From positions 1-14,707 of the forward strand of contig CAMLKO010000009.1 of assembly GCA_946480495.1 (NCBI GenBank): a stretch of DNA of 14,707 bases. The letters are read 5' to 3'. A model generated the notes under the pieces. That model ran no database searches, had not been told where the DNA came from, and saw only the letters and a list, made by a program, of their open reading frames with translations. The translations under genes were made by a program, and so were the position numbers. The first letter of the stretch is position 1. The number at the start of each line of letters is the position of its first letter. This DNA is from an uncultured Caulobacteraceae bacterium (GTDB lineage Bacteria; Pseudomonadota; Alphaproteobacteria; Caulobacterales; Caulobacteraceae). Positions 1 through 6,611 of this stretch are shown piece after piece.

Positions 1-119
1 GCGTCGAACCGGTAGGTCTCCCGGCTCGCGCCGCCGGGAATGCGGGCGAGGTCGGACACCTCGGCCGGCTCGCCCCACAGCCGCGTCAGATAGGTCTGAA
101 GCTGGTCGGCAAGGCTCAT
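1..119 (-). CDS. Phosphotransferase family protein (APH-like kinase), N-terminal fragment
   Basis: Only the first 39 codons are in the window; the rest lies beyond base 1. The protein begins MSLADQLQTYLTRLW and then reads IPGGASRETYRFD. This resembles the opening of aminoglycoside-phosphotransferase/choline-kinase-fold proteins, where the glycine-rich turn and following strand form the nucleotide-binding lobe. Proteins with this opening are often annotated as 'phosphotransferase family' in acyl-CoA or steroid catabolic loci, and their substrates are mostly unknown. The ATG overlaps the stop codon of the upstream gene as ATGA, so the two genes are almost certainly co-transcribed and translationally coupled. 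The family call rests on a short stretch; the gene itself is well supported by the overlap and by the continuous open frame. Confidence 0.7.
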   Translation of the reverse strand, partial: MSLADQLQTYLTRLWGEPAEVSDLARIPGGASRETYRFD

Positions 120-1228
120 GGCGCGAAGTCCAGCATGTCCTTGAACCCCGACGGCGCATGCGGGCCGATGGCCAGCTGCTCGAGGATGCCGCGGCCGGTG
201 AACGTCCGCCCGTCGGGACGCGTATGGGTCGCCTCGCACAGCGCCTGGCAGTGCAGGTGGAAGGGAATCTGCGGCGCGGCGTCGGCGAGCTTGATGTCCT
301 CCCGCTCGACCTCCAGCGGCCCATGCGAGGTCCCATGCGCCCACTTCGGATGGCCGTAGCCAAGCCCCAGCATCAGGAACTCATAGAGCGGCTTGAACGC
401 CACCTCGCCGGCCGCCTTTCCAAGGTCGTCGGTCAGCGTCACGACCGCCGAGGCCGCATAGCGCGTGCCGCTCTTCCATTTCACCGCCATCTCGCCGTTG
501 AGATGGGTGAAGCCGTCCTCGCCCGCCCCGTCCGGCGACCACACCGCACGCGTGTTCCACGGCCGGCCCAGCGCATCGTCGTTGGTGTGGAAGAAGAAGC
601 TGCCGTCCGGAAAATTGCACGGCGACCAGAGCCAGAAGAACTGGAACGGCTGCGGCGGCACGACGTCCTGGCTGTCGCGCGCGCCCACCGGCCGCACGCC
701 CCAGGAGCGGTCCCGCGTGCCGATGAAGCCCTCGACGCTCTGGCGCTTGCCGTCCAGCTCGATCCAGCCGGTGTAGCGGCCGTTCTGGGTCAGGCGCGTA
801 TAGTCCATCATCGCCCGCGTCCCGACGCGCCGCATGAAGCGCGGCTCTTCGATGGGGAAGCTGCGGCCCTCGAACGTGACCTCCGCCTTCAGCCCCTGCT
901 CGGGCGCGTCCACCGTCACCTTCAGGCGCCGAAGCGGCTCCAGCACCTCGATGCGGATCGGGCCGACGCTCAGGTCCAGCCGGTCCTCCAGCCAGCGGCT
1001 CGCATGCACCGCCGTCTCCACCCCGCCCCGCACCACCACGAAGGCGGCGTCGGCGATATTGAGGTGCGGATAGACCCCGAACGCGGCGGCGAAATAGTCC
1101 TCGTCGCCCGCCTGTGCGCCATAGCCGTTGAAGAAGTAGCGGTCGTAGAAATTCCGGTCCGTGCCCGCATAGGCGATCGGCTCGGCCGTCTGGTGAATGG
1201 GGAAATCATCCCCGCGCGTCAGCGCCAT
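116..1228 (-). CDS. CrtC/AttH-like protein of unknown function (DUF7064/DUF7065-type)
   Basis: A protein of 370 residues. The ATG at 1228 is chosen because GAGGAGAGG lies just upstream; an in-frame ATG at 1300 has no comparable ribosome site and would add an unusual basic leader. There is no signal peptide or membrane segment. The pattern of many short strands with aromatic residues (FYDRYFFNGY near residue 27) and the segment FIGTRDRSWGVRPVG around residue 170 resemble the lipocalin-like double-barrel fold of hydroxyneurosporene synthase (CrtC)/AttH relatives. Members with this RDRSWG segment are usually uncharacterised and often sit beside phosphotransferase-family kinases and acyl-CoA genes. 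That is the arrangement here, with a 4-base overlap to the kinase. I infer a role in modifying or binding a hydrophobic substrate, but no reaction can be named. Real gene: high confidence. Family: moderate. Confidence 0.75.
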   Translation of the reverse strand: MALTRGDDFPIHQTAEPIAYAGTDRNFYDRYFFNGYGAQAGDEDYFAAAFGVYPHLNIADAAFVVVRGGVETAVHASRWLEDRLDLSVGPIRIEVLEPLRRLKVTVDAPEQGLKAEVTFEGRSFPIEEPRFMRRVGTRAMMDYTRLTQNGRYTGWIELDGKRQSVEGFIGTRDRSWGVRPVGARDSQDVVPPQPFQFFWLWSPCNFPDGSFFFHTNDDALGRPWNTRAVWSPDGAGEDGFTHLNGEMAVKWKSGTRYAASAVVTLTDDLGKAAGEVAFKPLYEFLMLGLGYGHPKWAHGTSHGPLEVEREDIKLADAAPQIPFHLHCQALCEATHTRPDGRTFTGRGILEQLAIGPHAPSGFKDMLDFAP

Positions 1229-1303
1229 GGTCCTCTCCTCGCCCCGGGGGATGCGCCTTCTGACGGGCGCTGTGGGCCAAAGCAGCGTAAGGAGCCGCAC
1301 CGC

Positions 1304-1328
1304 GTTTGCAACGGTGACGAAGCGTCAA
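1304..1328 (-). promoter_or_regulatory. Candidate promoter for the CrtC-like/phosphotransferase pair
   Basis: On the minus strand TTGACG (1328-1323) matches the -35 of Caulobacter housekeeping promoters. Ten bases later GTTGCAAAC (1312-1304) loosely resembles the GCTANAWC -10. Transcription would start near 1297, about 70 bases before the ATG at 1228. The spacing fits the known range (10-14) but the -10 match is weak. Confidence 0.35.
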
Positions 1329-1343
1329 TCGACCGCTTAAGCT

Positions 1344-1352
1344 GGAGGAGGA
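1344..1352 (+). promoter_or_regulatory. Strong ribosome binding site that selects a TTG start
   Basis: GGAGGAGGA ends one base before a TTG at 1354, leaving about five bases between the GGAGG core and the start codon. The next in-frame ATG (1369) is too far from this site, so the TTG is the better start for the YihY-family gene. Confidence 0.6.
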
Positions 1353-1353
1353 T

Positions 1354-2670
1354 TTGGCGGAGTTGCGGATGGGCCTACGCCTCGACCCAAAGGCCGCGCT
1401 GCGAGGTGTGCGCGACTACGGGCGCTCGCGGCCCTACCACCTGCTGCCCTGGATCGCGCTGATCGCCGCCGGCGCGCTGTGGCCCAAGCACAAGGAGGCG
1501 CTGCCGGGCCTCTCCGAAGACCGCTGCATGACGCCCGAAGCCTTCGAGCAGGCCGAGCCCGGCCGCGGCCGCTCCGCCGAGCATCCGCACCACATCCCGC
1601 TGCTCGGCTGGAAGGACATCCTGTGGCGCACCTACCGCGAGATGGGCCGCGACCAGCTGCCGGTCGTGGCGGCGGGGATCACCTACTACGTGCTGCTGGC
1701 CATCTTCCCGGCCATCGGCGCGTTCGTCTCGCTCTACGGCCTCTTCGCCGACGTCTCGACGGTGCAGAAGCAGCTGCAGAGCCTCTCGCTGATCGTGCCC
1801 GCCACCGTGCTGCAGGTGATCGGCGAGCAGATGATGCGGCTGGCCGGCGCCCACGGCGCCAAGCTCAGCGCCGCCTTTGTGGTCTCGGTGCTGATCTCGA
1901 TCTGGAGCGCCAACGCCGGCATGAAGGCGCTCTTCAACGGCCTCAACGCCACCTACGACGAGGTCGAAAAGCGCGACTACGTGCGCCGCACCGCCCTGAC
2001 CTACTGGGCGACCTTCACGACGCTGCTGTTCCTGACCAGCGTGACGCTGGTGCTGGTGGCGATCCCGCCGGCGATGAAGAACCTGGGGCTGGCGGAGTTT
2101 GACCTCTACTGGATCCCGCTGCGCTGGGTGATCGTGTTCGTCATCACCGTCGCGGCCTTCGCGCTCGCCTATCGCCATGGGCCCAGCCGCGCCAAGGCCA
2201 AGTGGCGCTGGGTGACCTGGGGCGCGGTGTTCGGGGCGCTGGCCTGGCTGCTCGGATCGCTGGGCTTCTCCAGCTACATCAACCACGTCACCCACCTGGA
2301 CGCGACCTACGGGCCGCTGGGCGCGGTGATCGCCTTCATGCTGTGGGTGTGGTTCTCCACCATGGCCCTGCTGCTCGGCGGCGAGCTGAACGCCGAGATC
2401 GAGCACCAGACCGCCGTCGACTCCACCACCGGCGCGCCCAAGCCGATGGGCGAGCGCGGCGCCGCGATGGCCGACACCGTGGGCTATCCGTTCAGCTTCC
2501 GGGGCGCGATGCGCTATGGCGCCGGCGTGGTGCGCCGCCAGACCACGACGCTGTGGGGCCAGTTCAACCGGGCCTTCAGGCGAGGCTCTCTTCCAGAGAC
2601 GCCAGCCGCGCCGCCTGGTCTTCCGCAATCAACGGCTCGATCACGTCGTCCAGCCCCTCCCCCTCCATGA
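1354..2670 (+). CDS. YihY/virulence factor BrkB family membrane protein
   Basis: A 438-residue inner-membrane protein with about six hydrophobic segments. Family hallmarks are visible in order: [15 protein letters not shown] (residues 106-120), [20 protein letters not shown] (182-201), YRHGPSR (273-279), WRWVTWGA (284-291), and [17 protein letters not shown] near 319-335 followed by [12 protein letters not shown]. BrkB/YihY proteins were once called RNase BN by mistake; their real function is uncertain, with transport or envelope roles proposed. The first 90 residues include an extra hydrophobic stretch ([15 protein letters not shown]) ahead of the usual domain. The last 31 residues, rich in Pro, Arg and Ser, are encoded antisense to the end of prfA and look unlike a conserved tail. 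Start is TTG, set by a strong ribosome site. Confidence 0.88.
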   Translation: MAELRMGLRLDPKAALRGVRDYGRSRPYHLLPWIALIAAGALWPKHKEALPGLSEDRCMTPEAFEQAEPGRGRSAEHPHHIPLLGWKDILWRTYREMGRDQLPVVAAGITYYVLLAIFPAIGAFVSLYGLFADVSTVQKQLQSLSLIVPATVLQVIGEQMMRLAGAHGAKLSAAFVVSVLISIWSANAGMKALFNGLNATYDEVEKRDYVRRTALTYWATFTTLLFLTSVTLVLVAIPPAMKNLGLAEFDLYWIPLRWVIVFVITVAAFALAYRHGPSRAKAKWRWVTWGAVFGALAWLLGSLGFSSYINHVTHLDATYGPLGAVIAFMLWVWFSTMALLLGGELNAEIEHQTAVDSTTGAPKPMGERGAAMADTVGYPFSFRGAMRYGAGVVRRQTTTLWGQFNRAFRRGSLPETPAAPPGLPQSTARSRRPAPPPP

Positions 2671-3652
2671 TCTTGGGGAGGTTGTAGAGCGTCAGGTTGA
2701 TGCGGTGGTCGGTCACCCGGCCCTGCGGATAGTTGTAGGTGCGGATCCGCTCCGAGCGGTCGCCCGAACCCACCTGGCTCTTGCGCGCGTCGGCGCGGGC
2801 GGTGTCCAGCGCCTGGCGCTGCATGTCGTAGAGCTTGGCCTTGAGGTTCTTCATCGCCTTGCGGCGGTTCTCGTGCTGGCTCTTCTCCGACGAGGTCACC
2901 ACCACGCCGGTCGGGATGTGGGTGATGCGCACCGCCGAGTCGGTCTTGTTGACGTGCTGGCCGCCCGCGCCGGACGAGCGGTAGGTGTCGATGCGCAGGT
3001 CGGCGTCGTTGATCTCGATCTCGACGTCCTCGACCTCCGGCAGCACGGCGACCGTGGCCGCCGAGGTATGGATGCGGCCCTGCGCCTCGGTCTCGGGCAC
3101 CCGCTGCACCCGGTGGACGCCGCTCTCGAACTTCAGCCGGCCGAACACGCCCTCGCCGGTGATGGAGGCGATGATTTCCTTGTAGCCGCCCATCTCGCCT
3201 TCGGAGACGCTGTCGACCTCGACCCGCCAGCCGTGGTTCTGGGCGTAGCGCTGGTACATGCGGAAGAGGTCGCCCGCGAACAGCGCCGCCTCGTCCCCGC
3301 CCGTGCCGGCCCGGACCTCCAGGATCGCCGAGGCGTTCTCGTCCTTGTCGCGCGGCGCCAGCAGCAGCGCGACCTGCCGCTCCAGCTCGGGCAGCTTGTC
3401 TTCGAGCGCGGTCAGCTCGTCGCGCGCCAGCTCCGCCATCTCCGGATCGCCGCTCTGCGCCATCGTTTCGAGGTCGGCGTGCTCGGCCCTCGCCTTCTCC
3501 AGCGCCTGCACGGCGTCGGCGACCGGCTTCAGCTCGGCATGCTCCTTGGAGAGGCGCACGATCTCGGCGCCGTCGGCGGCCGCGCCCATGCGCGCCTCCA
3601 CCTCGCGGAAGCGGTCGAGCACCTGGTCGAGACGGGCCTGGGGTAGTCGCAC
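2576..3652 (-). CDS. prfA: Peptide chain release factor 1 (RF1)
   Basis: RF1 ends translation at UAA and UAG by hydrolysing peptidyl-tRNA in the ribosome. Taking the GTG at 3652 gives 358 residues beginning [15 protein letters not shown]. The catalytic GGQ motif ([15 protein letters not shown]) then falls at residues 230-232 and the stop-codon-reading tripeptide PET ([15 protein letters not shown]) at 186-188, close to the E. coli positions (233-235 and 188-190). An upstream GTG at 3688 is also in frame and would add 12 residues of proline-rich leader. Neither start has a good ribosome site, so the exact start is uncertain. The middle base of the tripeptide is Glu, within the loose PxT pattern. 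Downstream there is no prmC (the RF1 methylase that often follows prfA); instead the 3' end overlaps the convergent YihY-family gene by 95 bases. Confidence 0.95.
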   Translation of the reverse strand: MRLPQARLDQVLDRFREVEARMGAAADGAEIVRLSKEHAELKPVADAVQALEKARAEHADLETMAQSGDPEMAELARDELTALEDKLPELERQVALLLAPRDKDENASAILEVRAGTGGDEAALFAGDLFRMYQRYAQNHGWRVEVDSVSEGEMGGYKEIIASITGEGVFGRLKFESGVHRVQRVPETEAQGRIHTSAATVAVLPEVEDVEIEINDADLRIDTYRSSGAGGQHVNKTDSAVRITHIPTGVVVTSSEKSQHENRRKAMKNLKAKLYDMQRQALDTARADARKSQVGSGDRSERIRTYNYPQGRVTDHRINLTLYNLPKIMEGEGLDDVIEPLIAEDQAARLASLEESLA

Positions 3653-3701
3653 GGGCGGCTGTGTAGCCGGGCTTGGCCGCCTCGTCACGTCCGAGAAGTT
3701 T

Positions 3702-3714
3702 ACCCAAACTGGGT
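3702..3714. promoter_or_regulatory. Inverted repeat ACCCA-AAC-TGGGT upstream of prfA (copy 1)
   Basis: A perfect 5-base inverted repeat around AAC, preceded by GTTT. Twelve of its bases (ACCCAAACTGGG) recur at 4373-4384 ahead of the neighbouring regulator gene, and both copies follow a GTTTACC-type stretch. It lies 50 bases upstream of the preferred prfA start, or 14 from the upstream GTG. It may be an operator or promoter part; the protein that binds it is unknown. Confidence 0.4.
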
Positions 3715-3843
3715 TAACGGACTGGACCGTCGGTTTCCCTTGTATCTATATGGCACACATAACCGCATGCCCGTGGGTTCGCCCACTGCAGGCAAGGGCG
3801 GCGGGCCTCCTCCGGTCCTTAGGATCGGGGGGGGCGTCTCCGC
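3715..3843. other. Intergenic region between the winged-helix regulator and prfA
   Basis: No gene is seen here. It contains an AT-rich island (3741-3765) that reads TATAGA on the minus strand at 3750-3745 and could carry the prfA promoter. A small hairpin, GTGGG-TTCG-CCCAC, lies at 3773-3786 with an outer TGCC/GGCA clamp (3768-3771 with 3791-3794), and a run of eight G at 3827-3834. The hairpin is not followed by a T-run on either strand, so it is not a standard terminator. Its stability hints at a structured leader or a factor-assisted end of the regulator transcript. Confidence 0.3.
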
Positions 3844-4308
3844 CTAGACCTCCACCCCGCTCCGCTTCAGACCGGTGACCAGCCTTTGCAGGTTGGCGAA
3901 GTTGCGCTTGAGCGCGGCCAGCATTTCGTCCCGCTGCAGCACCTCGGCGGGCGCCAGCAGGCCGCGGCGCACGCGGACGCAGTAGCCCTCGGTCAGCAGC
4001 TTGTTCACGTAGCGGCGGGTGGTCTCGTAGGGGATGCCCAGCGACACCGACAGCGCATGCACGCTGACGGGACGGCGCGTCTCGTCGGGCACGGTGTCGG
4101 TGGATTCCGAGTAGGTCTGGCTCAGCCCGTCGTCGTTGATCAGGTGCTGGATGTTCGCCTGCACGATGGCGAGGAAGATCAACCCCTTCACGAGGTCGCC
4201 GCCCACGACCTGGGTCATCAGGTCGATCGAGCGGAGGATGTATTCCGACGACAGCCTGAGAGCCAGGCGATCACGGACTTTCGGCGAGTCTTGCGACACG
4301 TCGTTCAT
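3844..4308 (-). CDS. Small winged-helix DNA-binding regulator
   Basis: A 154-residue soluble protein. The N-terminal half is helical (LSSEYILRSIDLMTQVVG, then GLIFLAIVQANIQHL). The C-terminal half carries a helix-turn-helix at about residues 78-105, with PVSVHALSVSLGIPYETTRR followed by YVNKLLTEGY, and a basic wing (CVRVRRGLL, 110-118). The layout suggests a dimeric regulator of the winged-helix type; the YETTRR recognition helix is unlike common named families that I can place. The start at 4308 has GGAG immediately before the ATG, so its ribosome site is unusually close. It lies between ispG and prfA on the same strand with gaps on both sides. A repeated inverted motif occurs upstream of it and upstream of prfA, which makes autoregulation plausible. 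Confidence 0.82.
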   Translation of the reverse strand: MNDVSQDSPKVRDRLALRLSSEYILRSIDLMTQVVGGDLVKGLIFLAIVQANIQHLINDDGLSQTYSESTDTVPDETRRPVSVHALSVSLGIPYETTRRYVNKLLTEGYCVRVRRGLLAPAEVLQRDEMLAALKRNFANLQRLVTGLKRSGVEV

Positions 4309-4355
4309 CTCCGGCGTCCATGGCTTTAGGGGGGTCGAGCCAAACGGCGCCGACT

Positions 4356-4367
4356 AACCTATAGGTT
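4356..4367. promoter_or_regulatory. 12-base palindrome AACCTATAGGTT upstream of the winged-helix regulator
   Basis: A perfect palindrome 48 bases before the regulator's start codon and six bases from motif copy 2 (4373-4384). Position and symmetry suit an operator for a dimeric regulator, possibly the product of the gene it precedes. No binding data can be inferred. Confidence 0.4.
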
Positions 4368-4372
4368 TACCG

Positions 4373-4384
4373 ACCCAAACTGGG
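4373..4384. promoter_or_regulatory. Motif ACCCAAACTGGG upstream of the winged-helix regulator (copy 2)
   Basis: Second copy of the motif found at 3702. The CCCA and TGGG arms are kept; the outermost pair of copy 1 is lost because C replaces T. It lies 65 bases before the regulator's ATG and 33 bases past the ispG stop codon. Recurrence upstream of two adjacent same-strand genes suggests a shared control site. Confidence 0.4.
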
Positions 4385-4396
4385 CGCTGTGGTCCG

Positions 4397-4413
4397 TTGC
4401 CGCAGCCCGGCAA
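4397..4413 (-). terminator. Weak hairpin after ispG
   Basis: TTGCCG (4397-4402) and CGGCAA (4408-4413) form a six-base stem with a five-base loop, starting four bases after the ispG stop codon. There is no T-run after it, so it is at best a weak or factor-dependent terminator. Confidence 0.25.
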
Positions 4414-4416
4414 AGC

Positions 4417-5556
4417 TTACTCTGCCGCCTGCAGATCGGCCTTCTCCGCCTCGATTTCGGCGGCGCGTTCTTCAACAAGTGCGACGATGTGGTCCACCAT
4501 CCGCTCGTTATCCATCTTGTGGTCTGGCTTGCCGGCCACATAGACCATGCCCGCGCCCTTCCCGCCCCCGGTGAACCCAAGGTCGGTCATCAAGGCCTCG
4601 CCCGGCCCGTTCACGACACAGCCGATGATCGACAGGCTCATGGGCGTGGAGACGTGCGCCAGCCGTTCTTCCAGCAGGCCCACCGTCTCGATCACGTTGA
4701 AGCCCTGCCGCGAACACGACGGGCAGGCGATGATGCTGACGCCGCGATGGCGCAGGCCGAGCGACTTGAGGATATCGAACCCGACCTTGATCTCCTCGAC
4801 CGGATCGGCGGCGAGCGAGACGCGGATGGTGTCGCCGATGCCGGCCCACAGCAGCCCGCCGATGCCGATGGCCGACTTCACCGTGCCGGTCCGCAGCGCC
4901 CCGGCCTCCGTCACGCCCAGGTGCAGCGGACAGTCGATGGCCTCGGCCAGCTGCTGGTAGGCCGCCACCGTCAGGAAGACGTCGGAGGCCTTCACGCTGA
5001 TCTTGAACTCGTGGAAGTCGTGGTCCTGCAGGATGCGGGCGTGGGAGAGCGCGCTTTCGACCATCGCCTCGGGACAGGGCTCGCCGTAACGCTCCAGCAG
5101 CTCGCGCTCCAGCGACCCGGCGTTCACCCCGATGCGGATCGAGCAGCCGTGGTCCTTGGCCGCCTGGATGACCTCCCGCACCCGGTCGGCCGAGCCGATG
5201 TTGCCGGGGTTGATCCGCAGGCAGGCCGCGCCCGCCTGCGCCGCCTCGATGGCGCGGCGGTAGTGGAAGTGGATGTCGGCGACCAGCGGGACCTTCGCGG
5301 CTTTCGCAATCGTGCGGAAGGCGGCGGTGGAGTCCTCGTCCGGACAGGAGACGCGGACGATGTCGGCGCCCGCCTCTTCCAGCTGGCGGATCTGGTCGAT
5401 GGTGGCGGCGGCGTCCGGCGTCGGCGTGTTGGTCATCGACTGGACGGCGATCGGCGCATCGCCGCCGACGGGAACCGGCCCGACGTGGATCTGCCGCGAC
5501 TTGCGCCGCTCGATATGGCGCCAGGGGCGGACTAGCGTGTGGTCGCCTGAACTCAT
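4417..5556 (-). CDS. ispG: (E)-4-hydroxy-3-methylbut-2-enyl-diphosphate synthase
   Basis: IspG (GcpE) is the iron-sulfur enzyme of the MEP isoprenoid pathway that reductively converts MEcPP to HMBPP in the cytosol. The 379-residue product starts [18 protein letters not shown]. Conserved stretches are present: VQSMTNTPT (38-46), [13 protein letters not shown] (64-76), [10 protein letters not shown] (91-100) and LRINPGNIG (113-121). The 4Fe-4S ligands are Cys278 and Cys281 ([10 protein letters not shown]) and Cys313 ([12 protein letters not shown]), with the conserved Glu at 320; these are offset by eight from E. coli Cys270/273/305 and Glu312. An in-frame ATG at 5619 would add 21 poorly conserved residues, so 5556 is preferred, though no strong ribosome site is seen. 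Its usual neighbour rodZ is separated from it here by a three-gene plus-strand cassette. Confidence 0.97.
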   Translation of the reverse strand: MSSGDHTLVRPWRHIERRKSRQIHVGPVPVGGDAPIAVQSMTNTPTPDAAATIDQIRQLEEAGADIVRVSCPDEDSTAAFRTIAKAAKVPLVADIHFHYRRAIEAAQAGAACLRINPGNIGSADRVREVIQAAKDHGCSIRIGVNAGSLERELLERYGEPCPEAMVESALSHARILQDHDFHEFKISVKASDVFLTVAAYQQLAEAIDCPLHLGVTEAGALRTGTVKSAIGIGGLLWAGIGDTIRVSLAADPVEEIKVGFDILKSLGLRHRGVSIIACPSCSRQGFNVIETVGLLEERLAHVSTPMSLSIIGCVVNGPGEALMTDLGFTGGGKGAGMVYVAGKPDHKMDNERMVDHIVALVEERAAEIEAEKADLQAAE

Positions 5557-5635
5557 GACGGGCGGAAAGTAAGCGTTGACCGCGGCATTCCCAAGACCAA
5601 AGGCTGGAGCCGCAGACATTCTGCAGCGTCCCCCA

Positions 5636-5660
5636 GTTAATCTCCTATTGAACCACTAGG
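5636..5660 (+). promoter_or_regulatory. Duplicated upstream element of the first TSUP gene
   Basis: The element starts GTTAATCTCC and ends CACTAGG. It matches 19 of 24 aligned positions of the element at 6541-6564, with one extra A. It lies 30 bases upstream of AGGGGGAC, while the second copy lies 31 bases upstream of the same eight bases. In this copy TCCTA and TAGGA form an inverted repeat around nine bases. It could be promoter or operator; ispG diverges from the same region. Confidence 0.45.
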
Positions 5661-5664
5661 AATT

Positions 5665-5678
5665 AGAGGATTACCTCT
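5665..5678. promoter_or_regulatory. Inverted repeat AGAGG-ATTA-CCTCT before the first TSUP gene
   Basis: A perfect five-base inverted repeat around ATTA, 25 bases before the ATG at 5704, inside the ispG-TSUP divergent gap. It may be an operator or part of the 5' leader. It is not repeated ahead of the second TSUP gene. Confidence 0.3.
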
Positions 5679-5703
5679 CCTCCATCGCCCAGGGGGACTC
5701 TTC

Positions 5704-6483
5704 ATGCTGCAGGAACTGGCCATTTTCGCCCTGGTGGGCTTCGCCGCGCAGGTCGTCGACGGGGCGCTGGGCATGGCCTACGGCGTGGTCTCCTCCTCCG
5801 TCCTGCTGGCGCTGGGCGTGCCGCCCAGCCATGCGTCCGCCAGCGTTCACGCGGCCGAGGTCTTCACCACCGCCACCTCGGCCGGTTCCCACATCGGCCA
5901 CAAGAACGTCGACTGGAAGATGTTCTGGCCGCTCGCCATCGCGGGCGTCATCGGCGGGATCATCGGGGCCTATGTCCTGACCTCGGTCGACGGCTCGAAG
6001 ATCAAGCCGGTGATCGTGATCTACCTGGGCGTCATGGGCGGCGTGATCCTGTACCGCGCCTGGAAGGGCAAGGGGAACAAGCCCGTCTCGCCGAAGCTGG
6101 CGGCGCCGCTCGGCCTCGTCGGCGGCTTCTGCGATGCGGCCGGCGGCGGAGGCTGGGGCCCCACGGTCACCAGCACGCTCGTGGGATCGGGCGCCAACCC
6201 GCGTCATGCGGTGGGCACGGTCAACACCGCCGAGTTCTTTCTCACCGTCGCGGTGTCGGTGACCTTCCTCATCGCCCTGCTCACGGGCCACTGGAGAGAC
6301 GCCGAAGGGATCAGCAAGCACCTGACGGCCGTCATCGGCCTGATCATCGGCGGCGTCATCGCGGCCCCCCTGGCGGGCAAGATCACCAAGCACATCCCGG
6401 TGCGCATCTTCACCTGGGCCGTGGGCGTGCTGGTGGTGCTGATCGCCATCTATCAGGCGCTGCACCTTTTCAAGGTGATCTGA
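5704..6483 (+). CDS. TSUP family transporter (TauE/SafE type), copy 1
   Basis: A 259-residue integral membrane protein with about seven or eight hydrophobic segments. Family features are QVVDGALGMAYGVVSSS (16-32), LGVPPSHASASVHAAEVFTT (37-56), and a second-half counterpart GGFCDAAGGGGWGPTVTSTL (140-159). TSUP members move sulfur-containing or organic anions such as sulfite, sulfoacetate and thiosulfate across the inner membrane; this protein's substrate is not known. The ATG is preceded by AGGGGGAC with six bases of spacing. It is followed by a paralogue of identical length, alignable without gaps and about three-quarters identical by eye, then by a TorF-type porin. Several stretches are nearly identical at DNA level too (for example around 5899-5933 and 6829-6863), so the duplication looks fairly recent but under selection. 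Confidence 0.93.
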   Translation: MLQELAIFALVGFAAQVVDGALGMAYGVVSSSVLLALGVPPSHASASVHAAEVFTTATSAGSHIGHKNVDWKMFWPLAIAGVIGGIIGAYVLTSVDGSKIKPVIVIYLGVMGGVILYRAWKGKGNKPVSPKLAAPLGLVGGFCDAAGGGGWGPTVTSTLVGSGANPRHAVGTVNTAEFFLTVAVSVTFLIALLTGHWRDAEGISKHLTAVIGLIIGGVIAAPLAGKITKHIPVRIFTWAVGVLVVLIAIYQALHLFKVI

Positions 6484-6540
6484 CTCCGCGCACTTGCCGC
6501 GCCGGTTTCGGTTGTGCAGACAAACTGGAAGACGCTCCAT

Positions 6541-6564
6541 GTTATCTCCCATTGCATCGGTAGG
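6541..6564 (+). promoter_or_regulatory. Duplicated upstream element of the second TSUP gene
   Basis: It begins GTTATCTCCC and ends CGGTAGG, and aligns with 5636-5660 at 19 of 24 positions. The distance to the downstream AGGGGGAC is 31 bases against 30 in copy 1. The second TSUP gene therefore probably kept its own promoter or operator after duplication, in addition to read-through from the first gene. The rest of the gap (6484-6611) shows no gene. Confidence 0.45.
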
Positions 6565-6611
6565 GTTTCCGGGGGAAGGCGTTGGCGCTCGCTGCAGGGG
6601 GACCGGTCGGG

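Noticed and set aside
158..1462. Long plus-strand open frame of 434 codons opposite the CrtC-like gene
   Set aside because: It is antisense to a well-supported gene, is rich in Arg, Ala, His and Pro, shows no domain, and runs into the YihY-family gene. A typical high-GC shadow frame.
1375..2628. 417-codon minus-strand open frame opposite the YihY-family gene
   Set aside because: Its His/Gly/Arg-rich product lacks membrane segments or motifs, while the plus strand has clear family hallmarks.
3773..3794. Possible tRNA T-arm (GGGTTCGCCC)
   Set aside because: The loop is four bases rather than seven, and no acceptor, D or anticodon arms can be folded around it.
3827..3834. Run of eight G as a phase-variation tract
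   Set aside because: It lies outside any coding frame and not between recognisable promoter elements, so slippage would have no clear effect.
6582..6611. TTG at 6582 as the start of the second TSUP gene
   Set aside because: The GTG at 6612 aligns with the first copy's ATG, has the same AGGGGGAC upstream and gives identical protein length.
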